Below are positions 49,116 through 58,614 of a stretch of DNA of 64,000 nucleotides, piece after piece (positions within the stretch are counted from its first letter, which is position 1; every line of letters begins with the position of its first letter). A program made the position numbers and the translations under genes. This DNA comes from Pomphorhynchus laevis. Its lineage: Eukaryota > Acanthocephala > Palaeacanthocephala > Echinorhynchida > Pomphorhynchidae. A model generated the notes under the pieces. It searched no databases, was not told the origin of the DNA, and saw nothing but the letters and a program-made list of their open reading frames with translations. The stretch lies in the NCBI GenBank assembly GCA_012934845.2, contig WNNJ02001911.1, forward strand, positions 310,001-374,000, written 5' to 3'.

Positions 49116-50170
49116 GGAATAAAAGTTATCTGCCTTTAATAAAACATAGGAATTGGCAAATAAAATGGAAGGTTATTATAAACTGAACATATTTAAAAAA
49201 TATTCGACAATAGTTATTTACGCATATACATTATTTTCATTTTTATTGTTTGATTGTTTTAAATATAATTTAATAAAATTTAAATGAAATTTAATTTGTA
49301 GCTTACGTCTTTAAAATAGTTTTAAGTAGAATAATTTTACATAAATGATCAGATAATATTTCTATATTAATATTTTTTAAATTAAAAGTAAAATTAAATT
49401 GGATTATCTATTAACATATATTTTAGAGTTTATCGGTCGCTAAAATAGAACCTATATCATGGTTCTGTTGCCTATATCATGGTTCATTTTTAAATTAAAA
49501 ATGACTAGAATATAAAATAATTTAATATCGATCCTTCGAAATCATTTTTAAATTCAAAACGCCTATCTTTAAACAGATTAAATTATTATTTTTAATTTGC
49601 GTTATCATTTAATATTCATTTATTTTAAATTATTATTGTTAATTTATTCTATAATTAAATAAATTAAATTAATTAAAAGAAGAATAATAAGAATTTGAAC
49701 ATTCATTCTATAAAATAATTAAAATATAAAATAAATAATTGTTTCGTATGTTGCAAATTAGTATTGAAATAGTTGATTAAATTAAATATTCTAATATCAA
49801 GAGGATTTATTAAAGAAGATTTTGATAAATTTAAAATATAAGAGTTGGCAACTGAAACTATAAGGTAATGCAAAAGACTAGCCGTTATTAAAAACATGCA
49901 ATTTCCCGAACGGGACGAAAAAGGTTGTCTGATATTGCAGAACTTTGAAATATAACTTCAGGTCTGATGTTGCAGAACTTTGTAATAATAATATTAAAAA
50001 ATAGATTAAATAATTATTTTTAATAATTTTTTTTAGAATTCATAATAATTTTCTTTTGTTTTTTAAGTAAAATAGATATACAACCATAGGCTTACCTGCA
50101 AATGAGTCCCATGAAAAACAGTAAAAAAGACGATTTCATCAATTATTTTTATTGTTTTATAATTTTGAAT
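49116..50170. other. AT-rich intergenic sequence, no gene
   Basis: Two tiny direct duplications only: 'cctatatcatggttc' at about 49449/49470 and a 'ctgat.ttgcagaactttg' pair at about 49930/49965. Confidence 0.5.
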
Positions 50171-50870
50171 TTATTTATTAGTTGCACTGTCTTCCCATAT
50201 GACATCTCGCACACAGGAGGAAGGAACAGGACGACCATAGGTTGATCCGGGACTTAAAAGGCAAGTCAATGTTGATCGCACAGCGATAACCACAATTTTG
50301 CGTTTGAGTTCAATCATAGCGTTGTGGTACTCTGTCTTCCCTCGCCTTGCAGTTGTAGATGCTAATCGTTGGAGGGAATGAAATGCATCGGGTCTAATAC
50401 TGACGGATTTGGAAATGATAAAAGTAACAGAGCCTTTCTCAACATCCTGGATTCTCAGTGTACTTCGATCTTTTACGATTCGCATTGAATTTGAAAGATG
50501 CGACTGGCGAACTGTAAAGAGCAGCTTGGTTAAGTGTTGAAAATACTAATATCAATAAATGGTCATTCCAATCCATCTCCTCAAAGGCCATTACAAATGA
50601 TGGCTAGTCGCGCATTCTCTCCACGAGTAGTGTGATACAGCAGTCAGTTCAGACTTTCGGACAAGATAAGAGTGTAGGCTTAATACCAACTCCTGAACAA
50701 ACATCTGATATGGCACCTACCATGATGTCCCTCACTGCATCGTGCCGAATCGTAGGGGGCCTCGTTTTATTAATAATGGTTTTCTTACTAAAAAACAAAA
50801 TGTGTACCGAATATGGAAAACAGTTTATAACAGATGGAAAAAAACATAAAATCATATTATGGTCTTAATT
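50171..50870 (-). mobile_element. Fragment of a retroelement C-terminal domain
   Basis: Minus-strand pieces: RHDAVRDIMVGAISDVCSG near 50740 and, in the 104-codon frame 50485-50171, IQDVEKGSVTFIISKSVSI followed by LQRLASTTARRGKTEYHNAM and VRSTLTCLLSPGS. The order R-H-..-R-D and 'E.GS.T.......F...L......G..Y........' recurs in many invertebrate repetitive proteins that accompany reverse transcriptases and seem to contain an RLE-like nuclease. The middle of the domain is missing here. I recognise the pattern but cannot name the family. Confidence 0.45.
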
Positions 50871-50939
50871 CTCACATAAAAGTCTTCTTATATTTGAGAA
50901 GTGGGATCAGAGTCGATCAGCTGACACCAACACAACACT

Positions 50940-51190
50940 TTCCGAATGACCCACTCAGGATCTTTCACATATCTGAGAGACCATTCGGAGCGTAAGATGG
51001 TTGATAGTCTAGTTATAAGGAGCTTCAGCAAATTTAGTCTTTGCTCTAATGGACATCCTCTAAAGAAGAAGAGTAATCCAGATATTATTCAGGTGCACTA
51101 GAGGCGCACTTGATTACTCCCTATTAAGCCCGTTTCAGGGTGCACTAGATGATCCCGTTTCAGGGCGCATCTAGCTCTTGAATCAATTCA
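50940..51190 (-). mobile_element. LINE-B fragment 6 (3' end of ORF2)
   Basis: Short minus-strand piece aligning with the end of LINE-B ORF2 ('aaatttagtctttgctctaa', 'gcgcacttgattactccct', 'cccgtttcagggcgcatcta'). The last motif is doubled near 51130-51170. Confidence 0.7.
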
Positions 51191-52189
51191 AGCCGCAGCA
51201 AGCAACTTATTAAATGAATTTTGTTATCGCATTTATAAAATCAGGAGCAATTGTTAATAAATTTTAATTTCAGAGTAATCTTATTACATGCAATATTTTC
51301 AAGCTTTGATTAAATTTTATTTTTTTATTCCCATAAAATGTAGACATAGTACAATTTATATTTTAGATTTTGACATTTCGTTTACTATTCTATTATAAAA
51401 ATAAAACTATTTATTTTTACCGGTCAATTTTACTCTCAAAAATTATTATAAATTCAGATTATTTACGTATATTAGCATAATGCTACAAAGAATTAAATAT
51501 AAGCTACGGCTTGATTTAATCAAATTATGTAGTATTTAAATCGACATTTAAATATTCGTAAGAGTACAATTTATGTATTTTAGACTTAATTTGTTTAATT
51601 TCAATACCATTGGTAAATAAACGTTAGGTCTTATTCCAATATTTTCATTCTGCAAAGTTCGATTATGTATATATTAATCTATTTGGTCTGCTAAACAAAA
51701 TATGTATATTCATTACACATTTTAACAAATTTTAAGCGCATAGTCCATATAGTCAAAAGCATGAAATTAGTATAGCATTTAAATTAGTTGATTTAAATTA
51801 GTTGTTTAATTGTTTAATTTAAATTAGTTGTTGAGGCATTATTATATAATGCCTCAACAACTATCTGTTTACAAATAATTAAATTAATAACACAATAATT
51901 TTAATACATTATTAGATCATTTTGAAACAAGTAAATTTAGATTATATAATCAGTTATGAATAAAAAATGTAGCATTAGGAATGTAGCTGCTGTATTAAGA
52001 ATTTTACCACAAGCTTTTATTCAAAAAAGTAAATTTGTCTACTGTAAACCTATTATTATAATCTTATGGCCATCGTATGCAATATTTTCAAAAATGGAGA
52101 TCGGATTTATTTTCGCACACATTGAGCTACAGTTTACGACTTCTTTATACTATATAATGTAAATGGCAAATTCTCCGTTCTGACCTAAT
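51191..52189. other. AT-rich spacer, no gene
   Basis: No motif or repeat array seen. A 68-codon frame at 51956 has no recognisable content. Confidence 0.4.
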
Positions 52190-52870
52190 CCCACAATTTA
52201 TTATGTCCGAGATGGCAAAGCGAACTGTGTAATTTTATTAAGTCGGATTGAGAAGTCGTTACTCTTAAGCATATCAGTCGTGATAAAGCGTCTGCAGCTG
52301 CATTGGCAATGCCATGACGATAAATAATCTCAAAGCGAAATTGTGACAAATTTCATTATTGCCCAGTTTCGAATGTGAAGGCATCATTTAGTCACTGACC
52401 TTTGATATATCTGAACACGAAATAGTCGTACAATAATGTAATGATACAATTCTTTAAGAGCTTCAATAATGGCTAGAGTTTCTAATTCAAAAGCTGGATT
52501 GCGCTTTAATGTTTGCAAGTACTCGCGAGTAAGGCAATTTGTTTTCCATGCTGACTCAAAGTGTCAGCTATCGCTACTTTTGACGCATCTGTTTCTATTT
52601 CTAATGGTACATTTTTAACAATGCATGAGCGGAAGGCAAACATCATAACTGCAGTAGCAATTATCCTGAAGACAGTTCATTGGCAATTCGCATATTGAAA
52701 AAATTTTTATTTTGAAAAATCTCGAACGCTTTCGCAAAACCAGGAATCCATGGACAATAATAAGTTAAAAGACCCTAAAGTTAACGATGTTCTATTTTAT
52801 CCATCGGATCCTTGAGCTCAAAGATTGATATCTGCTTCATCACGGATAGGCGAACACTTTGACGATCTGC
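52190..52870 (-). mobile_element. Ty3/Gypsy-type LTR element, pol fossil
   Basis: Minus-strand remnant of the pol region around the end of the reverse transcriptase and the RNase H domain of a Ty3/Gypsy-type element. No LTRs, gag or integrase are recognised next to it. It is broken many times and evidently old. Confidence 0.6.
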
Positions 52871-52993
52871 TATATTTTGGTTGATGTTTTATTAATGAGA
52901 AATCACACTACGTGAGGTATAATAATTAATAATTTAATATATTTTTGTAATCATATAAGCCCGACGCGGAAGAACGACGAAAACACTGCTAGA

Positions 52994-53072
52994 TGCCGTT
53001 TCGTCATCACAATGACTCATCAGTACCGGATCCCTCCCACTGCTGGATGCAGTGGAGGACTAACAGACGACA
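52994..53072 (-). ncRNA. Type III hammerhead ribozyme (HH-N copy A)
   Basis: Minus strand. Cleavage strand GTCGTC (53071-53066), long stem I capped by complementary TCCACTGC and GCAGTGGG, core CTGATGA (53023-53017), stem II GTCAT/ATGAC with loop TGTG, core GAAAC (53002-52998), stem III CGGCA against TGTCG (one G-U pair). Invariant core bases are intact. The proximal part of stem I is weak. Cleavage would fall after 53066. Confidence 0.75.
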
Positions 53073-53310
53073 ATCAACGAATTATGTGAATGATGTACTC
53101 GAAAGCATCTAGTAACATCATCATAGAGTGCTGAACCAGCACTACAGCTTCACCAAAAAGAATCATTAGCCAAAAGTACTGACAAATGTCAGCGCAAGGT
53201 ATCTTTATATCGGCTTACTTCTAATATGAATTTCTCAAATGATATTATTCCGCGTGAATTTATGTTATCATATAAGCCCGACGCGGAAGAACGAAGAAAA
53301 ACACGGCTAG

Positions 53311-53385
53311 ATGCCGTTTCGTCATCAGAATGACTCATCAGTGACAGTTCCCTCCCACTGCTGGATGCAGAGGAGGACTAACACA
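53311..53385 (-). ncRNA. Hammerhead ribozyme lacking its cleavage strand (HH-N copy B)
   Basis: Minus strand. Core CTGATGA and GAAAC (within 53341-53316), stem II GTCAT/ATGAC with loop TCTG, stem I TGTTAGTCCTCC against GGGAGGGA. The GUC and stem III strand expected upstream is replaced by ATCATG at the palindrome centre, so it could not cleave itself. Confidence 0.7.
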
Positions 53386-53397
53386 TGATTCGTTAAT

Positions 53398-53476
53398 TGC
53401 CGTCTGTCAGTCCTCCTCTGCATCCAGCATTGGGAGGGATCTGGCACTGATGAGTCATTGTGATGACGAAACGGCA
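53398..53476 (+). ncRNA. Type III hammerhead ribozyme, complete (HH-N copy C)
   Basis: TGCCG (53398-53402) then U-C; predicted cleavage after C53404. Stem I: TGTCAG (53405-53410) with CTGGCA (53441-53446), one G-U pair, extended by TCC/GGA and TCC/GGA blocks and a CTG..CAG cap. CTGATGA is at 53447-53453. Stem II is GTCAT (53454-53458) with ATGAC (53463-53467), loop TGTG. GAAAC is at 53468-53472. Stem III is CGGCA (53472-53476) with TGCCG. Every invariant hammerhead residue and all three helices are present. Penelope-like elements and retrozymes are known carriers of hammerheads, and Penelope-like RT scraps lie within 1 kb. Confidence 0.88.
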
Positions 53477-53566
53477 TCTAGCAGTGTTTTTCGTCGTTCT
53501 TCCGCATCGGGCTTATATGATTACAAAAATTCACGCAAAATTGTATCATTTGAGAAATTAATATAT

Positions 53567-54156
53567 TTATTTTTTGCACTATTAAATAACAAACAATTAT
53601 TTCATTACTGAACAACGATTTTCTCATCATAAGACTCTAATGAAATGTCAATTCTAATTTAATATTTTTTGATTTAGAAGGAAGTTTATTCAATTGAAAT
53701 TGCACTAAAATGTTCAAGAGTTTTATGTCGCTTTTTGTTTCGTTTGTTGTTTTAAGTTTAGATTATCAGCATCAAATTAATTTTGAATGAAAACCTGTTT
53801 ATCGTTTATTTTTGCATGTCAAACATAAATTTTTGATATTTTGACAACAAATAAGAATAACTGCATCACAAAATGATTACGAGTTTAATGTACATTTTAC
53901 AAATTTGTTAAATATTAATTGGTTTTAATTTTGAATTTACGCTATTACTTCAATTATCAAGTATGACAGTGATAATATTGGCAAAAGGTCGCTTAGAGAA
54001 GCATTCAGAAAGTGTTCAATTTGATCATGGTTTTAATTACACAGTTTAAACTAAGAAAAATACGTATTGAAGGCTTAAAATCCAGATATAACCTATATAT
54101 TACTTCCTTGTAAACTACGAAAAGTCCCACCAGTGTGCTTAAAAAATACGAACAAA
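53567..54156. other. AT-rich spacer, no gene
   Basis: No coding or repeat signal that I can support. Confidence 0.4.
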
Positions 54157-55175
54157 TTAAATAAGCTAACTGAGTCTACGTATTTTATATTGCAAATTAA
54201 AAATAATAAAAATAAAAGTTAAATGGTTAAATAATAAAAAATTAATTAATAATAAAAAAATTGTTATAAGATTTTATATAATTTATATCAAGATGAATTA
54301 TAAACTGAAATTAAAAATAAACATCAATTTCGATGAATTAACTAATAGATAACAAAATATGTATCAGAATAAGGATTAGAGGTCATCAGGAGGAACTGGT
54401 ATGTTATCGGGTTTCGACCCCTAACTCCTCTACCCAACATAGCAGAGGGGCCAATGTTGTTACATTTCTTAAAATTTCATGATTTAATGTATTATATTTT
54501 ATATTATATGGTATGCATGAATGCTCATGCAAAAATATGTTTCTTGTAAATTTAAATATGTCATCTTTACGATATAAATTAATAGTAGTTTTACTTAATC
54601 TTAATTTAATGTTCATATCTAGATATACACCTTCTTTAGGAAGGTGTATATGAAACTGCAAAAACGCTTTGCAACGTTTAAAGAATAATTAAAACATTAA
54701 TAATTTAAATGAACTAACTGAGATTATTTATTAAATAAGCTAGCTTATTTAATAAATTAAATAAGCTAACTGAGTCTACGTATTTTATATTGCAAATTAA
54801 AAATAATGCAAAATAAAAGTTAAATAGTTAAATAATAAAAAATTAATTAATGATAAACAATTGTTATAAGATTTTATATAATTTATATCAAGATGAATTA
54901 TAAACTGAAAGTTTATAATTATAGTTAAATAATTATATAAGCTAATTGAGTCTACTTATTTTATATTGCAAATTAAAAATAATGCAAAGTAAAAGTTAAA
55001 TAATTAATAAAAAATTAATTAATAATAAATAATTGTTATTTAAATAATTGTTAATAAACAATTATCGAATAAACAATTTATTTATTTAAATAATTGTCAA
55101 TAATTTATTAATTGTAATTAATTAATTAATTAATTTTATATAATTTATATCAAGATGAATTATAAACTGAAAGTT
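54157..55175. repeat. AT-rich direct repeats of about 150-240 bp
   Basis: Three copies starting near 54157, 54757 and 54936, each opening with TAAATAAGCTAACTGAGTCT or a close variant and ending 'tataatttatatcaagatga'. A Penelope-like scrap (54404-54640) lies between the first two copies, so it either moved in or spread with them. Confidence 0.75.
54360..54661 (-). mobile_element. Penelope-like element, RT fragment 2
   Basis: Minus-strand frame reading VYLDMNIKLRLSKTTINLYR and HSCIPYNIKYNTLNHEILR, nearly identical to 22441-22713. It breaks off into a dispersed module ('attagaggtcatcaggagga' on the plus strand) also seen at 55380 and 56370. High identity over 200 bp with the distant copy suggests recent spread. 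Confidence 0.6.
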
Positions 55176-55314
55176 TATATTTAGTTTTCAAAGTTCGTGT
55201 TTTAGAAACAGGAGAAAGCAATGCACAGGTTAATATAGAGACACGTTAATCAAGAGATAATATCAATTATTAAAGTAAAACTTTAATATATCAAGATGAA
55301 TTGTAAACTGAAAT

Positions 55315-55660
55315 TAAAAAAATCAATTTATATGAATTGACTAATAGATAACAAACTATGTATCAGAATAAGGATTAGAGGTCATCAGGAGGAACTGGTA
55401 TGCTATCAGGTTTCTGCCCCTATTCTTCGACCCAACATAGCAGCGGGGCCAAATACATGCTAATGATGTATTTCCTCTGAATTAAATGATTCAAATGATT
55501 TAAATGATTTGAATGATTTTGAAGAAAGCCAATATTGTTACAAATTGTTGCAATTCATAGCATTTCATTATTTAATGTATTATATTTTATATTATATGGT
55601 ATGCATGAATGATCATGCAAAAATATGTTTTTTGTAAATTTAAATATGTCATCTAAAGCG
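55315..55660 (-). mobile_element. Penelope-associated module and RT scrap 3
   Basis: Contains the palindromic tract, the 'attagaggtcatcaggagga' module (about 55373) and a decayed RT scrap (55500-55645) aligning with 22480-22650. Same order as at 54320-54640. Confidence 0.55.
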
Positions 55661-55740
55661 CAATGAAGATGTCATCGAAAGCACAATGTCATCTAAAGCG
55701 CAATGTCATCGAAAGCGCAATGTCATCGAAAGCGCAATAA
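55648..55740. repeat. 17-bp minisatellite
   Basis: About five units of GTCATCGAAAGCGCAAT, arising right at the end of a Penelope-like scrap that carries the seed 'atgtcatct'. Confidence 0.9.
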
Positions 55741-55935
55741 CTGCGCACGTAGTGTCACCACATCACTACTGTGATATTAATAACTCATTTTCAGCAAATT
55801 AAGATGTCAGGGATGGTGAGCTGAAAGAAACAAAACAAACACAGCCCATTAATGTGCCGTTTCGTCATGTATAGCCAGTGTATACTCCCAGTGTGATATT
55901 TGTATCACATTGATGATTCATTGTTAGTTTACGCA

Positions 55936-56010
55936 GCCGTCTACCGGTCGTCTCTGCATCCAACAGTGGAGGTATCCGGTACTGATTAGTCTAAACAATG
56001 ACGAAACGGC
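55936..56010 (+). ncRNA. Hammerhead ribozyme with core change at G8 (HH-N copy D)
   Basis: GCCG-U-C (55936-55941); stem I TACCGG (55942-55947) pairs perfectly with CCGGTA (55976-55981); the core reads CTGATTA (55982-55988) in place of CTGATGA; stem II GTC/GAC; GAAAC at 56003-56007; stem III CGGC with GCCG. The changed base is G8, the general acid of the reaction, so this copy should be inactive although its helices are intact. An inverse half-copy (GAAAC strand only) lies at about 55855-55875 on the minus strand. Confidence 0.78.
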
Positions 56011-56299
56011 ACAGCATTAGGCTGTGTTTGTTTTCTCTATTCTACTATTATTATATCTTGCTATTATAAGCAAACAAATAATTAGTGAACGTTTTACAGA
56101 AGCTATTATATAATATTTAATATTGGCAGCTGTTTACATAAGCCTCAATGAGGCTAGGATAATTTCAGGAAATAAAGCAGACCTTACTCTGAAATTAAAT
56201 CCTCGTATGATAGCTGATAACTTAAAAACTAACTTGAAAATAAGTGAACAAATTTATTCAGGTATATAATTTATATAAAGTCAAAATTTAAAATTGAAA

Positions 56300-56460
56300 T
56301 TTAAAATAAAAGTAAATTTTTATGAATTGACTAATAAATAACAGACGACGTATCAGAAATAAAGATTAGAGGTCATCAGGAGTAACTGTTATGCTATCAG
56401 GTTTCGTTCCTTATTCCTCGATTCAACATAACAAGGGGGGTCAAATTCATGCTCATGGCG
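56300..56460. repeat. Penelope-associated module, copy 4
   Basis: Third well-preserved copy of the 'gattagaggtcatcaggag' module (about 56364) with its AT-rich leader, without an RT scrap. It leads into the hammerhead half at 56482. Confidence 0.6.
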
Positions 56461-56481
56461 TATTTCCTCTGATGTATTTCC

Positions 56482-56534
56482 TCATCAGTACAGGATACCT
56501 TCACTGCTAGATGCAGAGAGGACCGGTAGATGGC
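56482..56534 (-). ncRNA. Half hammerhead (HH-N copy F)
   Basis: Minus strand: GCCATC (56534-56529), TACCGG, stem I with TGCATC.AGCAGTG cap, CTGTA, CTGATGA (56488-56482). The stem II and GAAAC part is replaced by 'ggaaatacatcagagg'. GUC is AUC, still a permitted cleavage triplet. Not functional alone. Confidence 0.6.
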
Positions 56535-56634
56535 TGCTTAAATTAACAATAGCTCATCAGGGTGATACGTACATTGTTAGAGTGGATATTATTCATTGAC
56601 AATTAGACGATTGTACATGCAATTTTTTCATATT

Positions 56635-56878
56635 CGGTTGCCTGTGTGACATTGTGAATAAAGGCGTTTCCGACACTTTGCTTAATTGACTGCGGCTTAC
56701 GCTCTTTACCAGATCGAATTGCTGTGCGGACCATCCTTAAACACTAGGCAAAGGTTGTTGCTGAATTGTCGTTGCACTCGTTGGATCCTTAATGGATACG
56801 GCATGTATAATAGTAGTGCACAGATGTGCAGAGTAAACAACGGAAACGCCCTTATTCACAATGTCACACAGGCAACCG
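56635..56878. repeat. Inverted repeat with 38-bp arms next to HH-P copy 2
   Basis: Arm 1 56635-56672 and arm 2 56841-56878 match at 37 of 38 positions. Arm 2 ends inside the ribozyme-like module, supplying stem II strand b and the first G of GAAA. The 168-bp interior has no recognised content. Confidence 0.9.
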
Positions 56879-56962
56879 AAACGACCAGTGTGTACCTCAT
56901 TCTACTGATGAGTGTTGCCAGGTACTCATCATTTCGATGCTGAAGTGGTCGTCTAGAAGTGA
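56871..56962 (+). ncRNA. Hammerhead-like ribozyme with permuted strand order (HH-P copy 2)
   Basis: Stem II strand b GGCAAC (56871-56876), C, GAAA (56878-56881), stem III strand a CGACCA (56882-56887), stem I strand a TCA-TTCTA (56897-56904), CTGATGA (56905-56911), stem II strand a GTTGCC (56914-56919), stem III strand b TGGTCG (56946-56951), U-C with cleavage after 56953, stem I strand b TAGAA-G-TGA (56954-56962). All three helices are perfect (6, 6 and 5+3 pairs around one bulged G). GTACC (56892-56896) and GGTAC (56921-56925) can pair and would present the CTGATGA strand as a loop. In this order helices I, II and III cross. Confidence 0.7.
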
Positions 56963-57016
56963 CATGGTGATTGAAAGTCGTGAATCGAAGTCCAGTCTAT
57001 CAAGCAACACCATTTA

Positions 57017-57018
<2 letters not shown>

Positions 57019-57110
<92 letters not shown>
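57019..57110. repeat. (AT)n microsatellite
   Basis: About 46 uninterrupted dinucleotide units directly following the tail 'gcaacaccatttagtatat' of the hammerhead-like module. Copy 1 at 26.7 kb has the same tail and a shorter AT tract. Confidence 0.97.
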
Positions 57111-57111
<1 letters not shown>

Positions 57112-57112
<1 letters not shown>

Positions 57113-57221
57113 GAAATATGATTATTGGTCTCTACCTACAAAAAAAAAAACAAAAATTAATTCTTCAATTTGAAGAATTAATCTTTGTTTTTTGTTGGTA
57201 GAGACCAATAATCATATTTCG
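57112..57221. repeat. Foldback with about 54-bp arms
   Basis: CGAAATATGATTATTGGTCT at 57112 is the inverse of the end at 57221. The arms meet at a single base (57169) with a few length differences in A/T runs. Confidence 0.92.
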
Positions 57222-58190
57222 TTTCGTATATTAACTGAAGGAATATATCCTAATGTGTGGTAAGGCTTATATACGATTTCCAAAATTAAACAATTAATGG
57301 AGCAGAAATAAAATAATTAAAATAGTGAATAATAGATGGGATTCTTTGTTTTAATAGATGGAATCCCTTAATTATTTAAATAAGTAATACACCTGTATAG
57401 TATATACACATATGTGAACATTTAATTAACATTAAAATTGAATTAATACAAGCATTTAAGATTACATATGCAATTGTTTTATAAAAATATATTTAAAGAA
57501 TATATCTTACTGTGTGGCATATTAGAGATAACTAAAGTTCATCTGTATGTTGTCACAGTAATACTTTACTCACTAAATATTCTTGTACACCCTACGCGCC
57601 AACCAGTGGTTTTTATCAATAGCACTATGAAATAACGAACTACATATAAGGCAATAAATACCAGTTTAAAATTAAGTACAACTGATGATTTACTTAGAAG
57701 TGTTAAAACAACGTGATTCGATATCTTCTTCTGTGGGATTTGTTCCGTAGAAATTCTAAAAATAAACTTTCTAATAAAAAAAATCAAATAGTAAGTTACG
57801 TAAAAGTTTTCATCAGTTATTCTTTGTCGGATGCATTCGTTTATTCCTTAAAGACATTTAAAATTACTGCTTTTAATGAGTAATGATATTTTACTTCTCC
57901 ATTTTTCTGCGCTAATATCTGTTATTGGATCAAACGGAGCTTTGATCAAGCCTGCAAATGAAACAATAAATAAAATCAATTTAATTAGTTGCATAAATCG
58001 TTGTTTCGAATAATGAACTAAATATATTTAAGTCAAGTAAATGATTGGTGGTAAATTGGCGGGAAGATTACATCACATAATATAAAATAACAACTACAGC
58101 TCATTTATGCGCAAATGAGTTCATTGACATAAATAAACATATAAAGCATATTTCTTCATTAATCGTTTTATATTTTCCATTATGATTATT
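57222..58190. other. AT-rich spacer, no gene
   Basis: No supported gene; a 73-codon minus-strand frame (57787-57566) has no recognisable motif. Confidence 0.4.
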
Positions 58191-58194
58191 TTAA

Positions 58195-58500
58195 TCGTAT
58201 CAGCAGCACTGTACACTACAATCAGCGTAGGTAAACCTTATCAGCAGGAAGCCCACGCCTACATTTCGTGTAGGCGTGGGCTCACTGCTAATGACGTTCA
58301 CCCACGCTCATTGTAATGAACAGTTATGATGATAGGATTGAAAGAACCAAGCGTGAAAAATATGAAACCGACTAATGAAGAAATGCGGCTCGTGTAAGCA
58401 ATGAATATTCACAATTATATTTATATTTGTGTTTTATAGTTGGTGTGGGCGGTAATAATTATTCGCGATTCGAGCCCTCCACACACCAAATTTTCTAAGC
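58195..58500. repeat. Inverse copy of the 370-bp repeat with a perfect hairpin
   Basis: Contains a 14-bp perfect hairpin: AGCCCACGCCTACA (58250-58263), loop TTTCG, then its complement (58269-58282). The right part (58320-58440) is the inverse of 58920-58990, so the hairpin is the turning point of an inverted duplication. Confidence 0.75.
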
Positions 58501-58614
58501 TAAGGATTTTTTTACAAAAAAATAACAACCGATAAATAAGAAAAACACAGCAAACAATAAGTTCAAATAAATGTTTTTCATGATTGTCAGTTAAACTGCT
58601 AGTATCCTTTGTAT

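Larger units (their letters stand above)
53222..53566. repeat. Palindromic pair of hammerhead-bearing units
   Basis: About 170 bp (53222-53390, minus-sense) is repeated as its inverse (53396-53566, plus-sense), including both hammerheads and the shared tails 'cgggcttatatgat' and 'atcatttgagaaatt'. The centre lies near 53394. A third unit (52940-53075) has the same orientation as the left arm. Confidence 0.85.

Noticed and set aside
50632-50868. 78-codon plus-strand frame
   Set aside because: The opposite strand decodes to a recognisable retroelement domain, so this is its shadow.
54385-54425. Minus-strand GAAAC followed by CTGATGA in the Penelope-associated module, looking like another permuted hammerhead
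   Set aside because: The complementary strand overlaps the CTGATGA core itself, and no GUC strand with matching stems follows. The other module copies change the GAAA.
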